This document shows, one piece after another, positions 17,537 through 26,739 of a DNA stretch of 39,802 bases; the first letter of the stretch is position 1, and each line of letters begins with the position of its first letter. The notes under the pieces are model-generated. The model saw only the letters and a program-made list of their open reading frames with translations. It searched no databases and was not told the origin of the DNA. A program made the translations under genes and the position numbers. This DNA comes from an uncultured Clostridia bacterium (GTDB lineage Bacteria; Bacillota; Clostridia; Christensenellales; UBA1242), in contig CALWEA010000011.1 in assembly GCA_944376905.1 (NCBI GenBank), positions 1 through 39,802 of the forward strand, read 5' to 3'.

Positions 17537-19335
17537 TTTAAAAGATTTTCCCATTCATTTAACATGTTTCTTGCAATATTAAAAGCCTCTTGCATAACTT
17601 CAGGTTTTTCTAAATCAACTCCTGCCAACTTTAATATTTCTAATGGAGGTAATGAAGAGCCAGCGTGTAGAAATTTCATATATCCATTAAAGAATTTATT
17701 TCTTATTTCTTCATTTTGACTTGTTAATCCATTAGCAATCATTAAAGCACTTATCATACCAGTTGCATATTTGTAAACATAAAAATTTTTAAACAAATGT
17801 AATAATCGACACCATTCAAATTGAGATGATGGTAAAAGAATGACAGATTCTGAAAAATACTTTTTTAAAATATCCAAATAGATGTTGTTTAAGATATCTT
17901 TAGAAATAAATTTATTATCTTTATAAAATTTGTGGGCAGATTCTTCAAATTCCGCAAAAGCTGTTTGTCTAAAAATTGTTGAGAAAATCATGTCTGTTAA
18001 AAATTGATTAATATAAAAAATTTTTTCATCTTTGTTTTTTGCATTAGAAATTAAGTATTTTAAAAGTAAAACTTCATTAACTGTACTTGCAACTTCCGCA
18101 ACAAATATTTCATAGTTAGAAGTTGTAAAAGGTTGTGCAAGATTAGAGTAGTAAGAATGCATGCAATGTCCGAATTCATGCGTAATAGTAAAAACGTCAG
18201 AAGCAGAACTTGTGTAATTCATTAAAATTTTTGGTTTTAATCTATAATGTGTTGCACTGTATGCGCCACTCTGTTTTCCTTTATTTTCATAAACATCAAA
18301 CCAACGTTCCTGAACAGCTTTATCTACAAATTTAACATATTCTTCACCAAGGGGATAAAGTGATTTTTTTACTAAGTTAACGGCATCATAAAAGTCTAAT
18401 TTTAAACTAAACTTTTTAGAAATTGGTGCAAAAAAATCATAAATATAAAATGATTCCAAATTTAGTGTTTTTTGTTTTAATTTAAACATATCTCTTAATA
18501 TATCTAAGTTATTATTAACCAAAGTTTTTAAAGAATTATAAACATCTAAACTGGTTTCTTCATAAAAAAATGACATCTCTAATGAATTGTTAAACTTTCT
18601 TACCTCACTATCAAAATTTAATTCTTTAATATAATTTGCATATATTGAAGCAATAGTGGTGTTAAATTTTCCAAAGCCCAAATTTAATTCATGTGTTGCA
18701 TTTTTTCTTAATTCTCTGTCTGAACTTTCCTTGTATTTTGATGATGTTGATATGGTTAATTTGTATTTTTTGCCTTTACTGTCTAGAACATCATTAAATG
18801 TTAATTCCGCATCACAAAGATTATGATAAATTGTTGAACTTTCGCCCGCAAATTCTTCCATTTTAGAAAGAAGTATTTCTTCTTTTCTTGATAACATATG
18901 AGGTTTATTTCTTATAATATTTTCAAAAAAACGATGGTAATCTTTGAATTTATCATTATTTAAGAGATAAGTAATATACTCATGACTCAACTCATTTAAA
19001 TCAACAATTATAAACGTTGTTAAATTTGAAAAATCTGTGTCAAGACTTGAAATTAGAGAAATTAATTCCTGACCTTTGCCATTTGTCAAATCCTCGTCAT
19101 TTCTAAACATAGCATAATATGCTAATCTATATATTTTTTCTGTTAGTGTTGTTTTTAAATTTAAACATTTTAAAATTTCTTTTTCATTGTTTTCGGTTAA
19201 TAAACCTTCAAATTTTTTAATTTTTTTTATTTCAGTTTTTAAATAGTTTAACTCTTTGATAAATTCTTCATCATTAGAACAATAATCAGATAAATCCCAT
19301 TTATATTTTTCATTAATTTCTTTGCGTTCTTTCAT
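17533..19335 (-). CDS. pepF: Oligoendopeptidase F (M3 zinc metallopeptidase)
   Basis: PepF is a cytoplasmic zinc peptidase that cuts short peptides. The zinc motif HEFGH is at residues 386-390 counted from the chosen start, in the longer conserved run FTITHEFGHCMHSYYS. The third ligand is a Glu in the ANFVAEVASTVNE-like stretch that follows (here FVAEVASTVNE). I place the start at the ATG at 19335, giving 600 residues, because GGAG lies 6 nt before it. The ATG 12 nt upstream has no ribosome binding site. The length is normal for PepF. It is followed by the shared terminator with mnmA. Confidence 0.94.
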   Translation of the reverse strand: MKERKEINEKYKWDLSDYCSNDEEFIKELNYLKTEIKKIKKFEGLLTENNEKEILKCLNLKTTLTEKIYRLAYYAMFRNDEDLTNGKGQELISLISSLDTDFSNLTTFIIVDLNELSHEYITYLLNNDKFKDYHRFFENIIRNKPHMLSRKEEILLSKMEEFAGESSTIYHNLCDAELTFNDVLDSKGKKYKLTISTSSKYKESSDRELRKNATHELNLGFGKFNTTIASIYANYIKELNFDSEVRKFNNSLEMSFFYEETSLDVYNSLKTLVNNNLDILRDMFKLKQKTLNLESFYIYDFFAPISKKFSLKLDFYDAVNLVKKSLYPLGEEYVKFVDKAVQERWFDVYENKGKQSGAYSATHYRLKPKILMNYTSSASDVFTITHEFGHCMHSYYSNLAQPFTTSNYEIFVAEVASTVNEVLLLKYLISNAKNKDEKIFYINQFLTDMIFSTIFRQTAFAEFEESAHKFYKDNKFISKDILNNIYLDILKKYFSESVILLPSSQFEWCRLLHLFKNFYVYKYATGMISALMIANGLTSQNEEIRNKFFNGYMKFLHAGSSLPPLEILKLAGVDLEKPEVMQEAFNIARNMLNEWENLLK

Positions 19336-19562
19336 TTCTATCTCCATTTTAAATTTATTAATAAATTATTAAATTTTTTAATTTTATAAATCTTAATATC
19401 AATTTATTTTATTCATGTAACAATTAACAAAAATGTTGTTATTTAGTTAAATTTATTTTATAATATTTGGATAAATATTATTCAAATAATTTTTTATAAT
19501 TTTTATAAATTTATTTTTAAAGTTTAATATCCAAACAATTATATTTCATTAATTTTTGATAA

Positions 19563-19578
19563 TTAGATAAAAATCTAA
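19563..19578. promoter_or_regulatory. Dyad TTAGAT-N4-ATCTAA, site 2
   Basis: The sequence TTAGATAAAAATCTAA lies just after the stop of the YifB-like gene and about 230 bp before pepF on the minus strand. It shares all 12 fixed bases with the sites near mnmA and in dinB. Confidence 0.4.
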
Positions 19579-19582
19579 ATAA

Positions 19583-21118
19583 TTATTTCCAATATTTTTG
19601 ATCTAATCCACGATATTGAAGGGCTTCCGCCAAATGACTTGTTTTAATTATTTCTTCACCTTCTAAATCTGCAATAGTTCGAGCAACTTTCAAAATTTTA
19701 TCATAGGCTCTTGCACTTAGAGAAAGATTTTCAAAGGCTTGTTTTATAATTAATTCACTAGAAGCATCCAACTTGCAAAATTTTTTTGTTTGTACTGGGT
19801 TCATTTCACTATTACAATGTTGCGAAGATGATTTAAAACGATTACGTTGAATGTTTCTTGCAAAATTAACTCTTTTACGAATTTCAGCACTTGTTTCAGC
19901 GGTTGTATCAGCAGTAATTTCATCGTAAGTTATGTTATCAACTTCAACGTGTAAATCAATTCTATCCATTAAAGGTCCTGAGAGTTTATTTAAATATTTA
20001 TGAATTTGTGTTGGTGTGCAGGAACATTGCTTTATTTTGCTTCCATAATAACCGCAAGGACAAGGATTCATACTTGCAATTAATATAAAATTTGCAGGAT
20101 AGGTAACTGTTTGTTTACTTCTTGCAACGGTTATAGTTCCATCTTCAAGAGGTTGACGTAAAGTTTCTAGGGTTTTTCTTTCGTATTCTGGAAGTTCGTC
20201 TAAAAACAAAACTCCATTATGCGCCAAACTTATTTCTCCTGGTTTTGCATTGCTACCGCCACCAGTTAAACTTGGTAGAGTTGCAGAATGGTGGGGTGTT
20301 CTAACAGGTCTATTGACAATTATTCCTTGTTTTAAATCTAACTCACCAGCGACGCTATGAATTTTTGTAACTTCCAAAGCTTCATTAAAAGTCATTTCAG
20401 GTAAGATTGATGCAAAACTTTTTGCTAAAAGTGTTTTGCCGGTTCCCGGAGGACCAATCATTAAAACGTTATGTCCACCCGCGGCAGCAATTTCTAATGC
20501 ACGTTTTGCCGAACGTTGTCCTTTTATATTTTTAAAGTCGTATGCAGTTGAAATAGGAGTTGATAAAAGATTTTGATAACTTCGACATTGGATGGGTTCT
20601 AAATTTTCTTCTCCGTTTATAAAATCAACCGCTTGTTTCAAGTTTTTAACAGAATAAACTTCAATTCCTGATATAAATGATGCTTCAATTTCGTTTTCTT
20701 TTGGAATAATAAATTTATTAAATCCTTCTTTTAGTGCGGATATTAAAATAGGTAATAAACCAGTTATTTTTCGAACATCTCCACTTAAAGATAATTCTCC
20801 TAAAATAACGAAGTTTTGTAGTTTTTCAATAGAAATTTGTGATGATGACGCTAGCAATGATAATGCTATTGGCAAATCAAAAGCCGGACCTTCTTTCTTT
20901 TTATCTGCTGGGGCAAGATTAATTGTTATATGATTAAGGGGGAAGCGAAGAAAAGAATTGATAATTGCCGAACGTATCCTTTCAATAGATTCTTTAACTG
21001 CAACATCTGGCAATCCAACAAGTTCTAATTTATAATCTCCCTTACTTATATTAACTTCAACAGTAACAGGAAATCCTTCAATTCCTTTCAAACCGTAACA
21101 ATATGTTTTAGATAACAT
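19583..21118 (-). CDS. YifB/ComM-like Mg-chelatase-family AAA+ ATPase
   Basis: This 511-residue protein belongs to the YifB/ComM family. ComM of Vibrio and relatives is a helicase that aids branch migration when transformed DNA is integrated; in Bacillota the role is less studied. The N-terminal Lon-like fold (NLAPADKKKEGPAFDLPIALSLL) covers about residues 1-170. The AAA+ module follows with Walker A GPPGTGKT near 218-225 and Walker B VLFLDELPE. Next come the zinc-like cysteine cluster MNPCPCGYYG...CSC and the C-terminal domain with LSARAYDKILKVARTIADLEG. AGGAG lies 8 nt before the ATG. The length is complete. It may be co-transcribed with pepF downstream (247 bp gap). Confidence 0.93.
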   Translation of the reverse strand: MLSKTYCYGLKGIEGFPVTVEVNISKGDYKLELVGLPDVAVKESIERIRSAIINSFLRFPLNHITINLAPADKKKEGPAFDLPIALSLLASSSQISIEKLQNFVILGELSLSGDVRKITGLLPILISALKEGFNKFIIPKENEIEASFISGIEVYSVKNLKQAVDFINGEENLEPIQCRSYQNLLSTPISTAYDFKNIKGQRSAKRALEIAAAGGHNVLMIGPPGTGKTLLAKSFASILPEMTFNEALEVTKIHSVAGELDLKQGIIVNRPVRTPHHSATLPSLTGGGSNAKPGEISLAHNGVLFLDELPEYERKTLETLRQPLEDGTITVARSKQTVTYPANFILIASMNPCPCGYYGSKIKQCSCTPTQIHKYLNKLSGPLMDRIDLHVEVDNITYDEITADTTAETSAEIRKRVNFARNIQRNRFKSSSQHCNSEMNPVQTKKFCKLDASSELIIKQAFENLSLSARAYDKILKVARTIADLEGEEIIKTSHLAEALQYRGLDQKYWK

Positions 21119-21401
21119 TAATTAACTCCTAGTTGAAATTTTTTAAAACATCAAAAATTTAAGCGTAACAAATTAAAATATAAAAATAGTTAATTTGTAT
21201 TTTAAATAAATAAACTTTTAAATGTTATTATTTATAATTTCTTTTATTTTTTTATAATGTTGAATTTATATAATTTTACTTTTATTTTTACTTTTGTATT
21301 AATATTTTTTCTAACGCTTTTATTATTTTAAAATTTTATTAATTGTATTTATTTGTATAAAAATTTTTGTAAAATTTTATAATTATTATTTTAATGGTAT
21401 A

Positions 21402-22406
21402 TTACTTTTTTGTTTTATTTGATAATTTTTTATTTTGTTCACTTGCTAAAACTGATAAAGCAACTGTTGCTCCAACAATTGGGTTATTTCCCATACCAAT
21501 AAAACCCATTAATGCGACATGAGCAGGTACTGATGAACTACCTGCAAATTGAACATCACAATGCATTCTGCCGAGAGTGTCGGTCAAACCGTAACTTGCT
21601 GGACCTGCCATAACATTATCTGGATGTAAAGTTCTTCCTGTTCCTCCGCCACTAGCAACTGAAAAATAAGGTTCGTTTAGTTTGTTTTTTAATTTTTTAT
21701 AAGTTCCAGCAACAGGATGGGTAAATCGAACTGGATTTGTTGAATTTCCTGTTATAGAAACATCAACATTTTCATGTTGCATTATAGCGACACCTTCATC
21801 AACATCAAATGCACCATAAACTTTAACTTTTGAATTGTCCCCTTGTGAAAAACTAATTTCTTTGATTATTTCAAGATGATGATTTGTATGGTTGTAAGAT
21901 GTTTCAACATAAGTAAAGCCATTAATTCTCGCTATAATATAACCAGCGTCTTTGCCAAGACCATTTAGAATAACTTTGAGAGGAGTTTTTCTAACTTTAT
22001 TTGCGAATTTAACTATTCCCATAGCCCCTTCTGCAGCGGCAAAACTTTCATGACCTGCTAAAAAACAAAAACATTTAGTTTTTTCATTTAACAGCATACT
22101 TGCAAGTTTGCCATGACCAATTCCAATTTCTCGCTCTTCTGCGACAGAACCTTTTTTGCAAAATGCTTGAAGTGCTTCACCAATTTTTTCTGCACAATTT
22201 GTTGCTTTTGTTTCCTTAGAAATTAAGGCATTAGCAACACCAAGTTCAAATGCTTGAATTGCGTTATCAAAAACAATAGGTTGAATATCTTTAACAATTT
22301 TACAAACATCAATATTATTTTTTAAACAAAAATTTTTAACTTCTTCTAAATTGCTAAAATTAAGATTTGTTAATAAATTGTTTATTTTATTTAAGTTATT
22401 TTCCAT
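21402..22406 (-). CDS. GGGtGRT protein
   Basis: This conserved protein is named after its signature, seen here as SGGGTGRTLHPDNVMAGPAS. Other conserved runs are GHGKLASMLLNEKTKCFCFLAGHESFAAAEGAMG and GGRMHCDVQFAGSS-like (here LGRMHCDVQFAGSSSVP). The function is not established. I start it at the ATG at 22406 (334 residues), which has GAGGT directly upstream; the earlier in-frame ATG at 22439 has no such site. It lies 142 bp after the NifU-like gene on the same strand. This pairing is known from other anaerobe genomes and suggests a joint role with an Fe-S scaffold. Confidence 0.92.
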   Translation of the reverse strand: MENNLNKINNLLTNLNFSNLEEVKNFCLKNNIDVCKIVKDIQPIVFDNAIQAFELGVANALISKETKATNCAEKIGEALQAFCKKGSVAEEREIGIGHGKLASMLLNEKTKCFCFLAGHESFAAAEGAMGIVKFANKVRKTPLKVILNGLGKDAGYIIARINGFTYVETSYNHTNHHLEIIKEISFSQGDNSKVKVYGAFDVDEGVAIMQHENVDVSITGNSTNPVRFTHPVAGTYKKLKNKLNEPYFSVASGGGTGRTLHPDNVMAGPASYGLTDTLGRMHCDVQFAGSSSVPAHVALMGFIGMGNNPIVGATVALSVLASEQNKKLSNKTKK

Positions 22407-22548
22407 AATTACCTCAATAAAAAATTTGCAAACCAACAATTCAAGTTATAATATTTTTTTACATTTAAAATATTTTAATAAAAACTATTAAAATTAAAAC
22501 AATTAAAATTAAATAAGAATCAAGATATTTATTTCTTATTTAAAATTT

Positions 22549-23211
22549 TTAACATTTTCTAGGATTTATAAAATGAACTCCTTCATCAAATCTACCGTAA
22601 GTTTTTTTACATTTTTGAAGAATAGTTTGAATGTTATCTTCGCCACTTTCTAATAGTTCAACTAAAAGGTTTGTATTAATATATTCATAACCAATAACTT
22701 CGCCATTTTTATCTAATGCTTGACGAGTTATATAACCTTCTGCGAGTTGCAAGTAGCGAGGGCCGTTTTCACTGCTGTAAACGGTTGAAACATTACTTGA
22801 TTTGTGTTTTCCTAAATCTTCAATTCCGCTTCCAATTTCAAGACCATTTTCAGTATAAGCGCTTTGACTTCTCCCGTAGACTAATTGTAAAAAAATCTCT
22901 CTCATTGCAACATTAATGGCATCACAAACCAAATCGGTATTAAGTGCTTCCAAAATCGTTTTTCCAATTAAGATTTCACATGCCATGGCGCCAGAATGAG
23001 TCATGCCAGAACAACCAATGGTTTCTATTAATGCTTCCTTAATAATACCATTTTTAACATTTAAAGTTAACTTACATGTTCCTTGTTGTGGCGCGCATGC
23101 ACCGCAACCATGTGAAAAACCGCTAACATCTTCAATATTTTTAACTTGAACATATTTTCCTTCTTCTGGAATTGGGGAAGAGCCAAATGTTTTACAATTT
23201 TTACAATTCAT
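22549..23211 (-). CDS. NifU-like Fe-S cluster scaffold paired with GGGtGRT
   Basis: This 220-residue protein has an IscU/NifU-N-like core with cysteines at 36, 39, 46, 67 and 78 (GCGACAPQQGTC and IGCSGMTHSGAMACEI), plus a CxxC at residues 3-6. The C-terminal ~100 residues are outside the IscU core and seem specific to the family that travels with GGGtGRT. Clusters probably assemble on the cysteines and pass to partner proteins, but the target is unknown. AGAGGT precedes the ATG. No cysteine desulfurase gene is within this window, so sulfur must be supplied from elsewhere. Confidence 0.85.
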   Translation of the reverse strand: MNCKNCKTFGSSPIPEEGKYVQVKNIEDVSGFSHGCGACAPQQGTCKLTLNVKNGIIKEALIETIGCSGMTHSGAMACEILIGKTILEALNTDLVCDAINVAMREIFLQLVYGRSQSAYTENGLEIGSGIEDLGKHKSSNVSTVYSSENGPRYLQLAEGYITRQALDKNGEVIGYEYINTNLLVELLESGEDNIQTILQKCKKTYGRFDEGVHFINPRKC

Positions 23212-23913
23212 AATAAACCTCTTAAATCATTTTTTATTAAAATGTCAAAATAAAAATAATATATTTTTTTTTAATTGATTATTTAAATACAAAAATACAA
23301 AGATATAAAGATAGAATAAATTTTTTATAATGCGAAAAGTTTAATAATGCGAAAAGTTTAATAAAAAACTGTTATTATTTTAATAAATCGAAAAATTTTT
23401 CAATATTTCAAAGTAAAATAATAAAATTTTAAAACAAAATAATGATAAAGAATAAAAGAATAGTAATTATTAAATGTAATAAAAAATAAAAACAAAAATA
23501 TAAAATTAAATTGATAAAATGGTTTTTTATCATTATTTTTACTTTTACAGTTTATCAAATTAAATTCATTAATGCAAACAAATAGATTAAATTACTTGAT
23601 TTTTTTTTAAAACTATTTTAAAATTAAAATAATAAGTGTATATAAAATAAAATTTATATTTTAAAAAAATATAGAAATTCTAAATTGCTAAATAACATGA
23701 ATAAACAAAATCTATAAATGTTAAAAAAGTTATAATAAGTAGACTTTTAATTAATTTATTGATAATAAATTTTTATTCATAACCTGTTAAGCAATTTATT
23801 ATAAATAATCTTTTAAAATATTAAAATAAAAATATCCATTTATAATCTTAAAAAATGTCAAAAATAAAATAGTTAATTTGAATTAAAATCAAAATGTAAT
23901 TAGAGGAAAAATT
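23212..23913. other. 700 bp AT-rich gap between NifU-like gene and tyrS
   Basis: This is the largest gap in the window. It contains a perfect 17 bp tandem repeat at 23327-23360 and otherwise only A/T-rich sequence with poly-A and poly-T runs. No T-box motif is seen before tyrS, and no open reading frame or RNA gene could be supported. Confidence 0.6.
23327..23360. repeat. 17 bp perfect tandem repeat, two copies
   Basis: ATAATGCGAAAAGTTTA is present at 23327-23343 and 23344-23360, and ATAA of a third copy follows. Confidence 0.9.
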
Positions 23914-25194
23914 ATGGAAAAGAAAGAAGAAAAGTTTACAGAGTTTGAAGAAAAAAAAGGTTTATTTGAAATTTTAAAAGAAAGAGGATATATTTATCAA
24001 ACAACAAATGAAGAAGAGGTTAAAAAATTATGCAATGGTAAGCCCATGACAATTTACTTGGGTATAGATCCAACTGCTGATAGTTTGCATATTGGACATT
24101 GTTTTCCTTTAATAATTTTAAGATATTTTCAAGAAGCAGGGCATAAAATTATTATTCTTTTAGGTGGTGCAACTGCTATGATTGGAGACCCAACAGGGAA
24201 AAGAGATATGCGTAAAATGGTAACAAGTGAGTTTATTAACTCCAATCTAGGCGAAATAAAAAAGATAGTTGGAAATTTTTTACAATTAGAAGGGGACAAT
24301 CCTGTAACATTTGTAAATAATTATGATTGGTTTAAGGATATGAATTATGTTGGGTTTATGCGTGAAATTGGAGTTCATTTTAATGTTAACACTATGTTGG
24401 CAACTGATGCCTATAAAACTAGATTAGAAGAAGGTGGATTGACTTTTTTTGAAATGGGTTATATGTTGATGCAGGCATACGATTTTGTTCATTTAAATGA
24501 AAAATATGGTTGTAGAATGCAGATGGGCGGAAGCGACCAATGGGCTAATATTTTGGCTGGTGCTAATTTGGGAAGAAAACTTTCTATTGCTCAGGGCAAA
24601 GATGCAGAAACCTTTCAAGCGTTTACTTGTCCATTACTTTTAAATGCTGAAGGCAAAAAAATGGGGAAAACAGAGAAAGGTGCTATTTGGGTGTTAAAAA
24701 ATAAAACTTCACCTTATGAATTTTATCAATATTTTTATAATCAAAGTGATGCAAGTGTTGAACATCTTTTTAAAGTTTTAACCCGAGTTCCAATTGATGA
24801 AATTAAATTATTATTAAATGGTGATATAAGAATAGCAAAACAAAAAATGGCCTACGAAGTAACTAAATTTGTTCATGGTAAAGAAGAAGCAGATAATGCT
24901 TTATTAACATCACAAAATCTATTTGCTAATGGTGGCGGAGAAATTGATAATGCACCAACGCTTAAAATTGATAAAAATTCATTAAAAGAAAAACTCTTAA
25001 TTGATGTAGCAATAAATGGAAAAATTTTTTCATCTAAAAGTGAAGCAAGAAGAATTATTGAACAAGGCGGATTAAGTTTAAATGGAGAAAAAGTAAATTC
25101 ATTTAATCAATTATTAAACGAAAAAGATTTTGATAAAGGATATGCACTTATTAAAAAAGGGAAAAAACAATTTTTAAAATTAATTTTAAGTTAA
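23914..25194 (+). CDS. tyrS: Tyrosyl-tRNA synthetase
   Basis: TyrS charges tRNA-Tyr. The class I signature is HIGH at residues 59-62, within GIDPTADSLHIGH. The loop GGATAMIGDPTGK follows, and the KMSKS equivalent is KKMGKT near 248-252. QMGGSDQWANI is the tyrosine-binding motif. The C-terminal ~70 residues form the S4 RNA-binding domain. Its 426 residues are normal for the TyrS group of Bacillota. GAGGA precedes the ATG. The next gene starts 1 bp after the stop. No T-box leader was seen, although tyrS often has one in this phylum. Confidence 0.96.
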   Translation: MEKKEEKFTEFEEKKGLFEILKERGYIYQTTNEEEVKKLCNGKPMTIYLGIDPTADSLHIGHCFPLIILRYFQEAGHKIIILLGGATAMIGDPTGKRDMRKMVTSEFINSNLGEIKKIVGNFLQLEGDNPVTFVNNYDWFKDMNYVGFMREIGVHFNVNTMLATDAYKTRLEEGGLTFFEMGYMLMQAYDFVHLNEKYGCRMQMGGSDQWANILAGANLGRKLSIAQGKDAETFQAFTCPLLLNAEGKKMGKTEKGAIWVLKNKTSPYEFYQYFYNQSDASVEHLFKVLTRVPIDEIKLLLNGDIRIAKQKMAYEVTKFVHGKEEADNALLTSQNLFANGGGEIDNAPTLKIDKNSLKEKLLIDVAINGKIFSSKSEARRIIEQGGLSLNGEKVNSFNQLLNEKDFDKGYALIKKGKKQFLKLILS

Positions 25195-25195
25195 C

Positions 25196-25579
25196 ATGAA
25201 AAATTATCAAATTATTGAATTAGAAGTTAAAAAATCAAGATTTGTTTCTTATTATTTTGAAATTGAAAATGTTGAGGAAATTTCTTTGCTTCTAGATAAA
25301 ATAAAAAGTCAACATAAAAAAGCAAAACATTTTTGTTATGCTTATATTTTAAAAAATCCTTATCAAGAAAAGTGTAGTGATGACGGTGAGCCAAATGGAA
25401 CCGCGGGAAAACCTATTTTAAATGTTCTTCAAAAATCACATCAAATTAATGCATTAGTTTGTGTTGTTAGATATTTTGGTGGAATAAAACTTGGAAGTGG
25501 TGGTTTGTTTAGGGCATATTCAAAAGCAACAAGTTTGGTTGTTGAAAAATATACAACAAGTAAAAAAACAATTAATTAA
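25196..25579 (+). CDS. IMPACT/YigZ-family protein, N-terminal domain only
   Basis: This is the YigZ/IMPACT (UPF0029) domain, with typical motifs KKSRF near residue 13, AKHFCYAYIL, DDGEPNGTAGKPIL and VVRYFGGIKLGSGGL. YigZ proteins are usually about 200 residues with a second domain. Here the protein ends at 127, just after the first domain, and recX follows at once. The frame is clean, so this looks like a naturally short form rather than a broken gene. The start lies 1 bp after the tyrS stop with no clear ribosome binding site, suggesting translational coupling. The molecular role of the family in bacteria is not well settled. Confidence 0.88.
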   Translation: MKNYQIIELEVKKSRFVSYYFEIENVEEISLLLDKIKSQHKKAKHFCYAYILKNPYQEKCSDDGEPNGTAGKPILNVLQKSHQINALVCVVRYFGGIKLGSGGLFRAYSKATSLVVEKYTTSKKTIN

Positions 25580-25590
25580 AAGAGGTGAAA

Positions 25591-26196
25591 ATGGTTATAA
25601 CCGAATTTAAAAGAGTTGGTAAATCAAATAAGATAAAAATTTACGTTGATGGTAAATATTATGCAACTTTACTAGATGAAACTGTTGTTTCAAATAATTT
25701 AAAATTAAATGTTGAATATTCGGAAAAATTTTTAAATGATGTTGTCGATAGTGGTCAAAATTTATTGGCATTAGACACAGGTTTAAAAATTTTAAGTTTA
25801 TTTCTTAAAACTGAACTAGAACTTAGAAATTATTTAAAAGGTAAAGGTTTTAATAATAACGCAATCGAATTTGCTGTTAGTAAGTTAAAAGGTTACAATT
25901 ATTTAAATGATGAACATTATGTTCAAAATTATATTGAAACGCGTCGTCATAAAAAAGGTAAAAAGGCAATAAAATATGAATTAAAATTAAAAGGTGTTAG
26001 CGAGGAACTTATAGAAAAATATTTGGAAAATTTAATAGAAAATCAAATTAATGAAATAGAAGTAATAGCAAACAAGTTTGTTAAAAATAAAGATAAAAAC
26101 GCAAAATTAAAAGAAAAACTTTTTAGACATTTAACTGCGAAAGGTTTTGATTTTGAAGAAATAAATATGGTTATTAAAGAAATTTTCAAAAATTAA
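25591..26196 (+). CDS. recX: Regulatory protein RecX
   Basis: RecX binds RecA and limits its filament growth or activity. The family pattern is visible: LDTGLKILSLFLKTELELRNYLKGKGF (helical RecX repeat), then LNDEHYVQNYIETRRHKKGKKAIKYELKLKGVS, and a third repeat near the C-terminus. I prefer the ATG at 25591 (201 residues), because AGAGGTG lies just before it and the alternative GTG at 25585 would sit inside that site. It is 11 bp after the IMPACT gene stop, so it is part of the tyrS run. recA is not in the window. Confidence 0.9.
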   Translation: MVITEFKRVGKSNKIKIYVDGKYYATLLDETVVSNNLKLNVEYSEKFLNDVVDSGQNLLALDTGLKILSLFLKTELELRNYLKGKGFNNNAIEFAVSKLKGYNYLNDEHYVQNYIETRRHKKGKKAIKYELKLKGVSEELIEKYLENLIENQINEIEVIANKFVKNKDKNAKLKEKLFRHLTAKGFDFEEINMVIKEIFKN

Positions 26197-26224
26197 TTAA
26201 TTCTAAATAATAGTTGAGGTTTAC

Positions 26225-26572
26225 ATGGTTGGAATTGATATTGAAAAAATTAATAAATTTCAAAATAAAACAATAAATTTTTATAAAAAAATTTTTACAA
26301 CACAAGAAATTGAGTATGTAAAAAAATATAAATTTCCAGCACAACATTATGCTGGAATTTTTTGTGCAAAAGAGGCGGTAATGAAGGCTCTTGGTCATGG
26401 TGTTGACGAATTGAGGTTTCAAGATATAGAGATTTATCATGATAATAGAAACAAACCATATGTAAAACTTCAAAATAAAGCGGAAAAATATTTTTTGTCA
26501 ATAGGAAAAGAAATACATATAAGTATTTCACACACGCAAACAATTGCAACAGCTATTTGTTTAATTAATTAA
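26225..26572 (+). CDS. acpS: Holo-[acyl-carrier-protein] synthase AcpS
   Basis: AcpS transfers 4'-phosphopantetheine from CoA to acyl carrier protein. The magnesium-binding motif GIDIEKI is at residues 3-9 with Asp5, and the second acidic motif is FCAKEAVMKALG with Glu near residue 50. The C-terminal HISISHTQTIATA closes the fold. Its 115 residues match the small trimeric family. GAGGT lies 6 nt before the ATG. It is the last gene of the tyrS-IMPACT-recX-acpS run and is convergent with the Y-family polymerase gene. A small palindrome, AACTTTAAAAGTT, near 26640-26652 may aid termination. Confidence 0.94.
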   Translation: MVGIDIEKINKFQNKTINFYKKIFTTQEIEYVKKYKFPAQHYAGIFCAKEAVMKALGHGVDELRFQDIEIYHDNRNKPYVKLQNKAEKYFLSIGKEIHISISHTQTIATAICLIN

Positions 26573-26739
26573 TTTTATTCTTTAAATTTTTATTATCAAT
26601 TACTTATTTAAGGTTTTAAAATTTTAATTAAAAATGTTAAACTTTAAAAGTTTTGTATTATTTGCGTTATATTTTATTTTTTTAGCAGTAACGAATTTAA
26701 CTTGTATACATTTATAAACGATATAAAATTTGTTAAATT

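Noticed and set aside
23600..23913. T-box leader before tyrS
   Set aside because: I looked for the conserved T-box bulge and found none; the region is A/T runs only.
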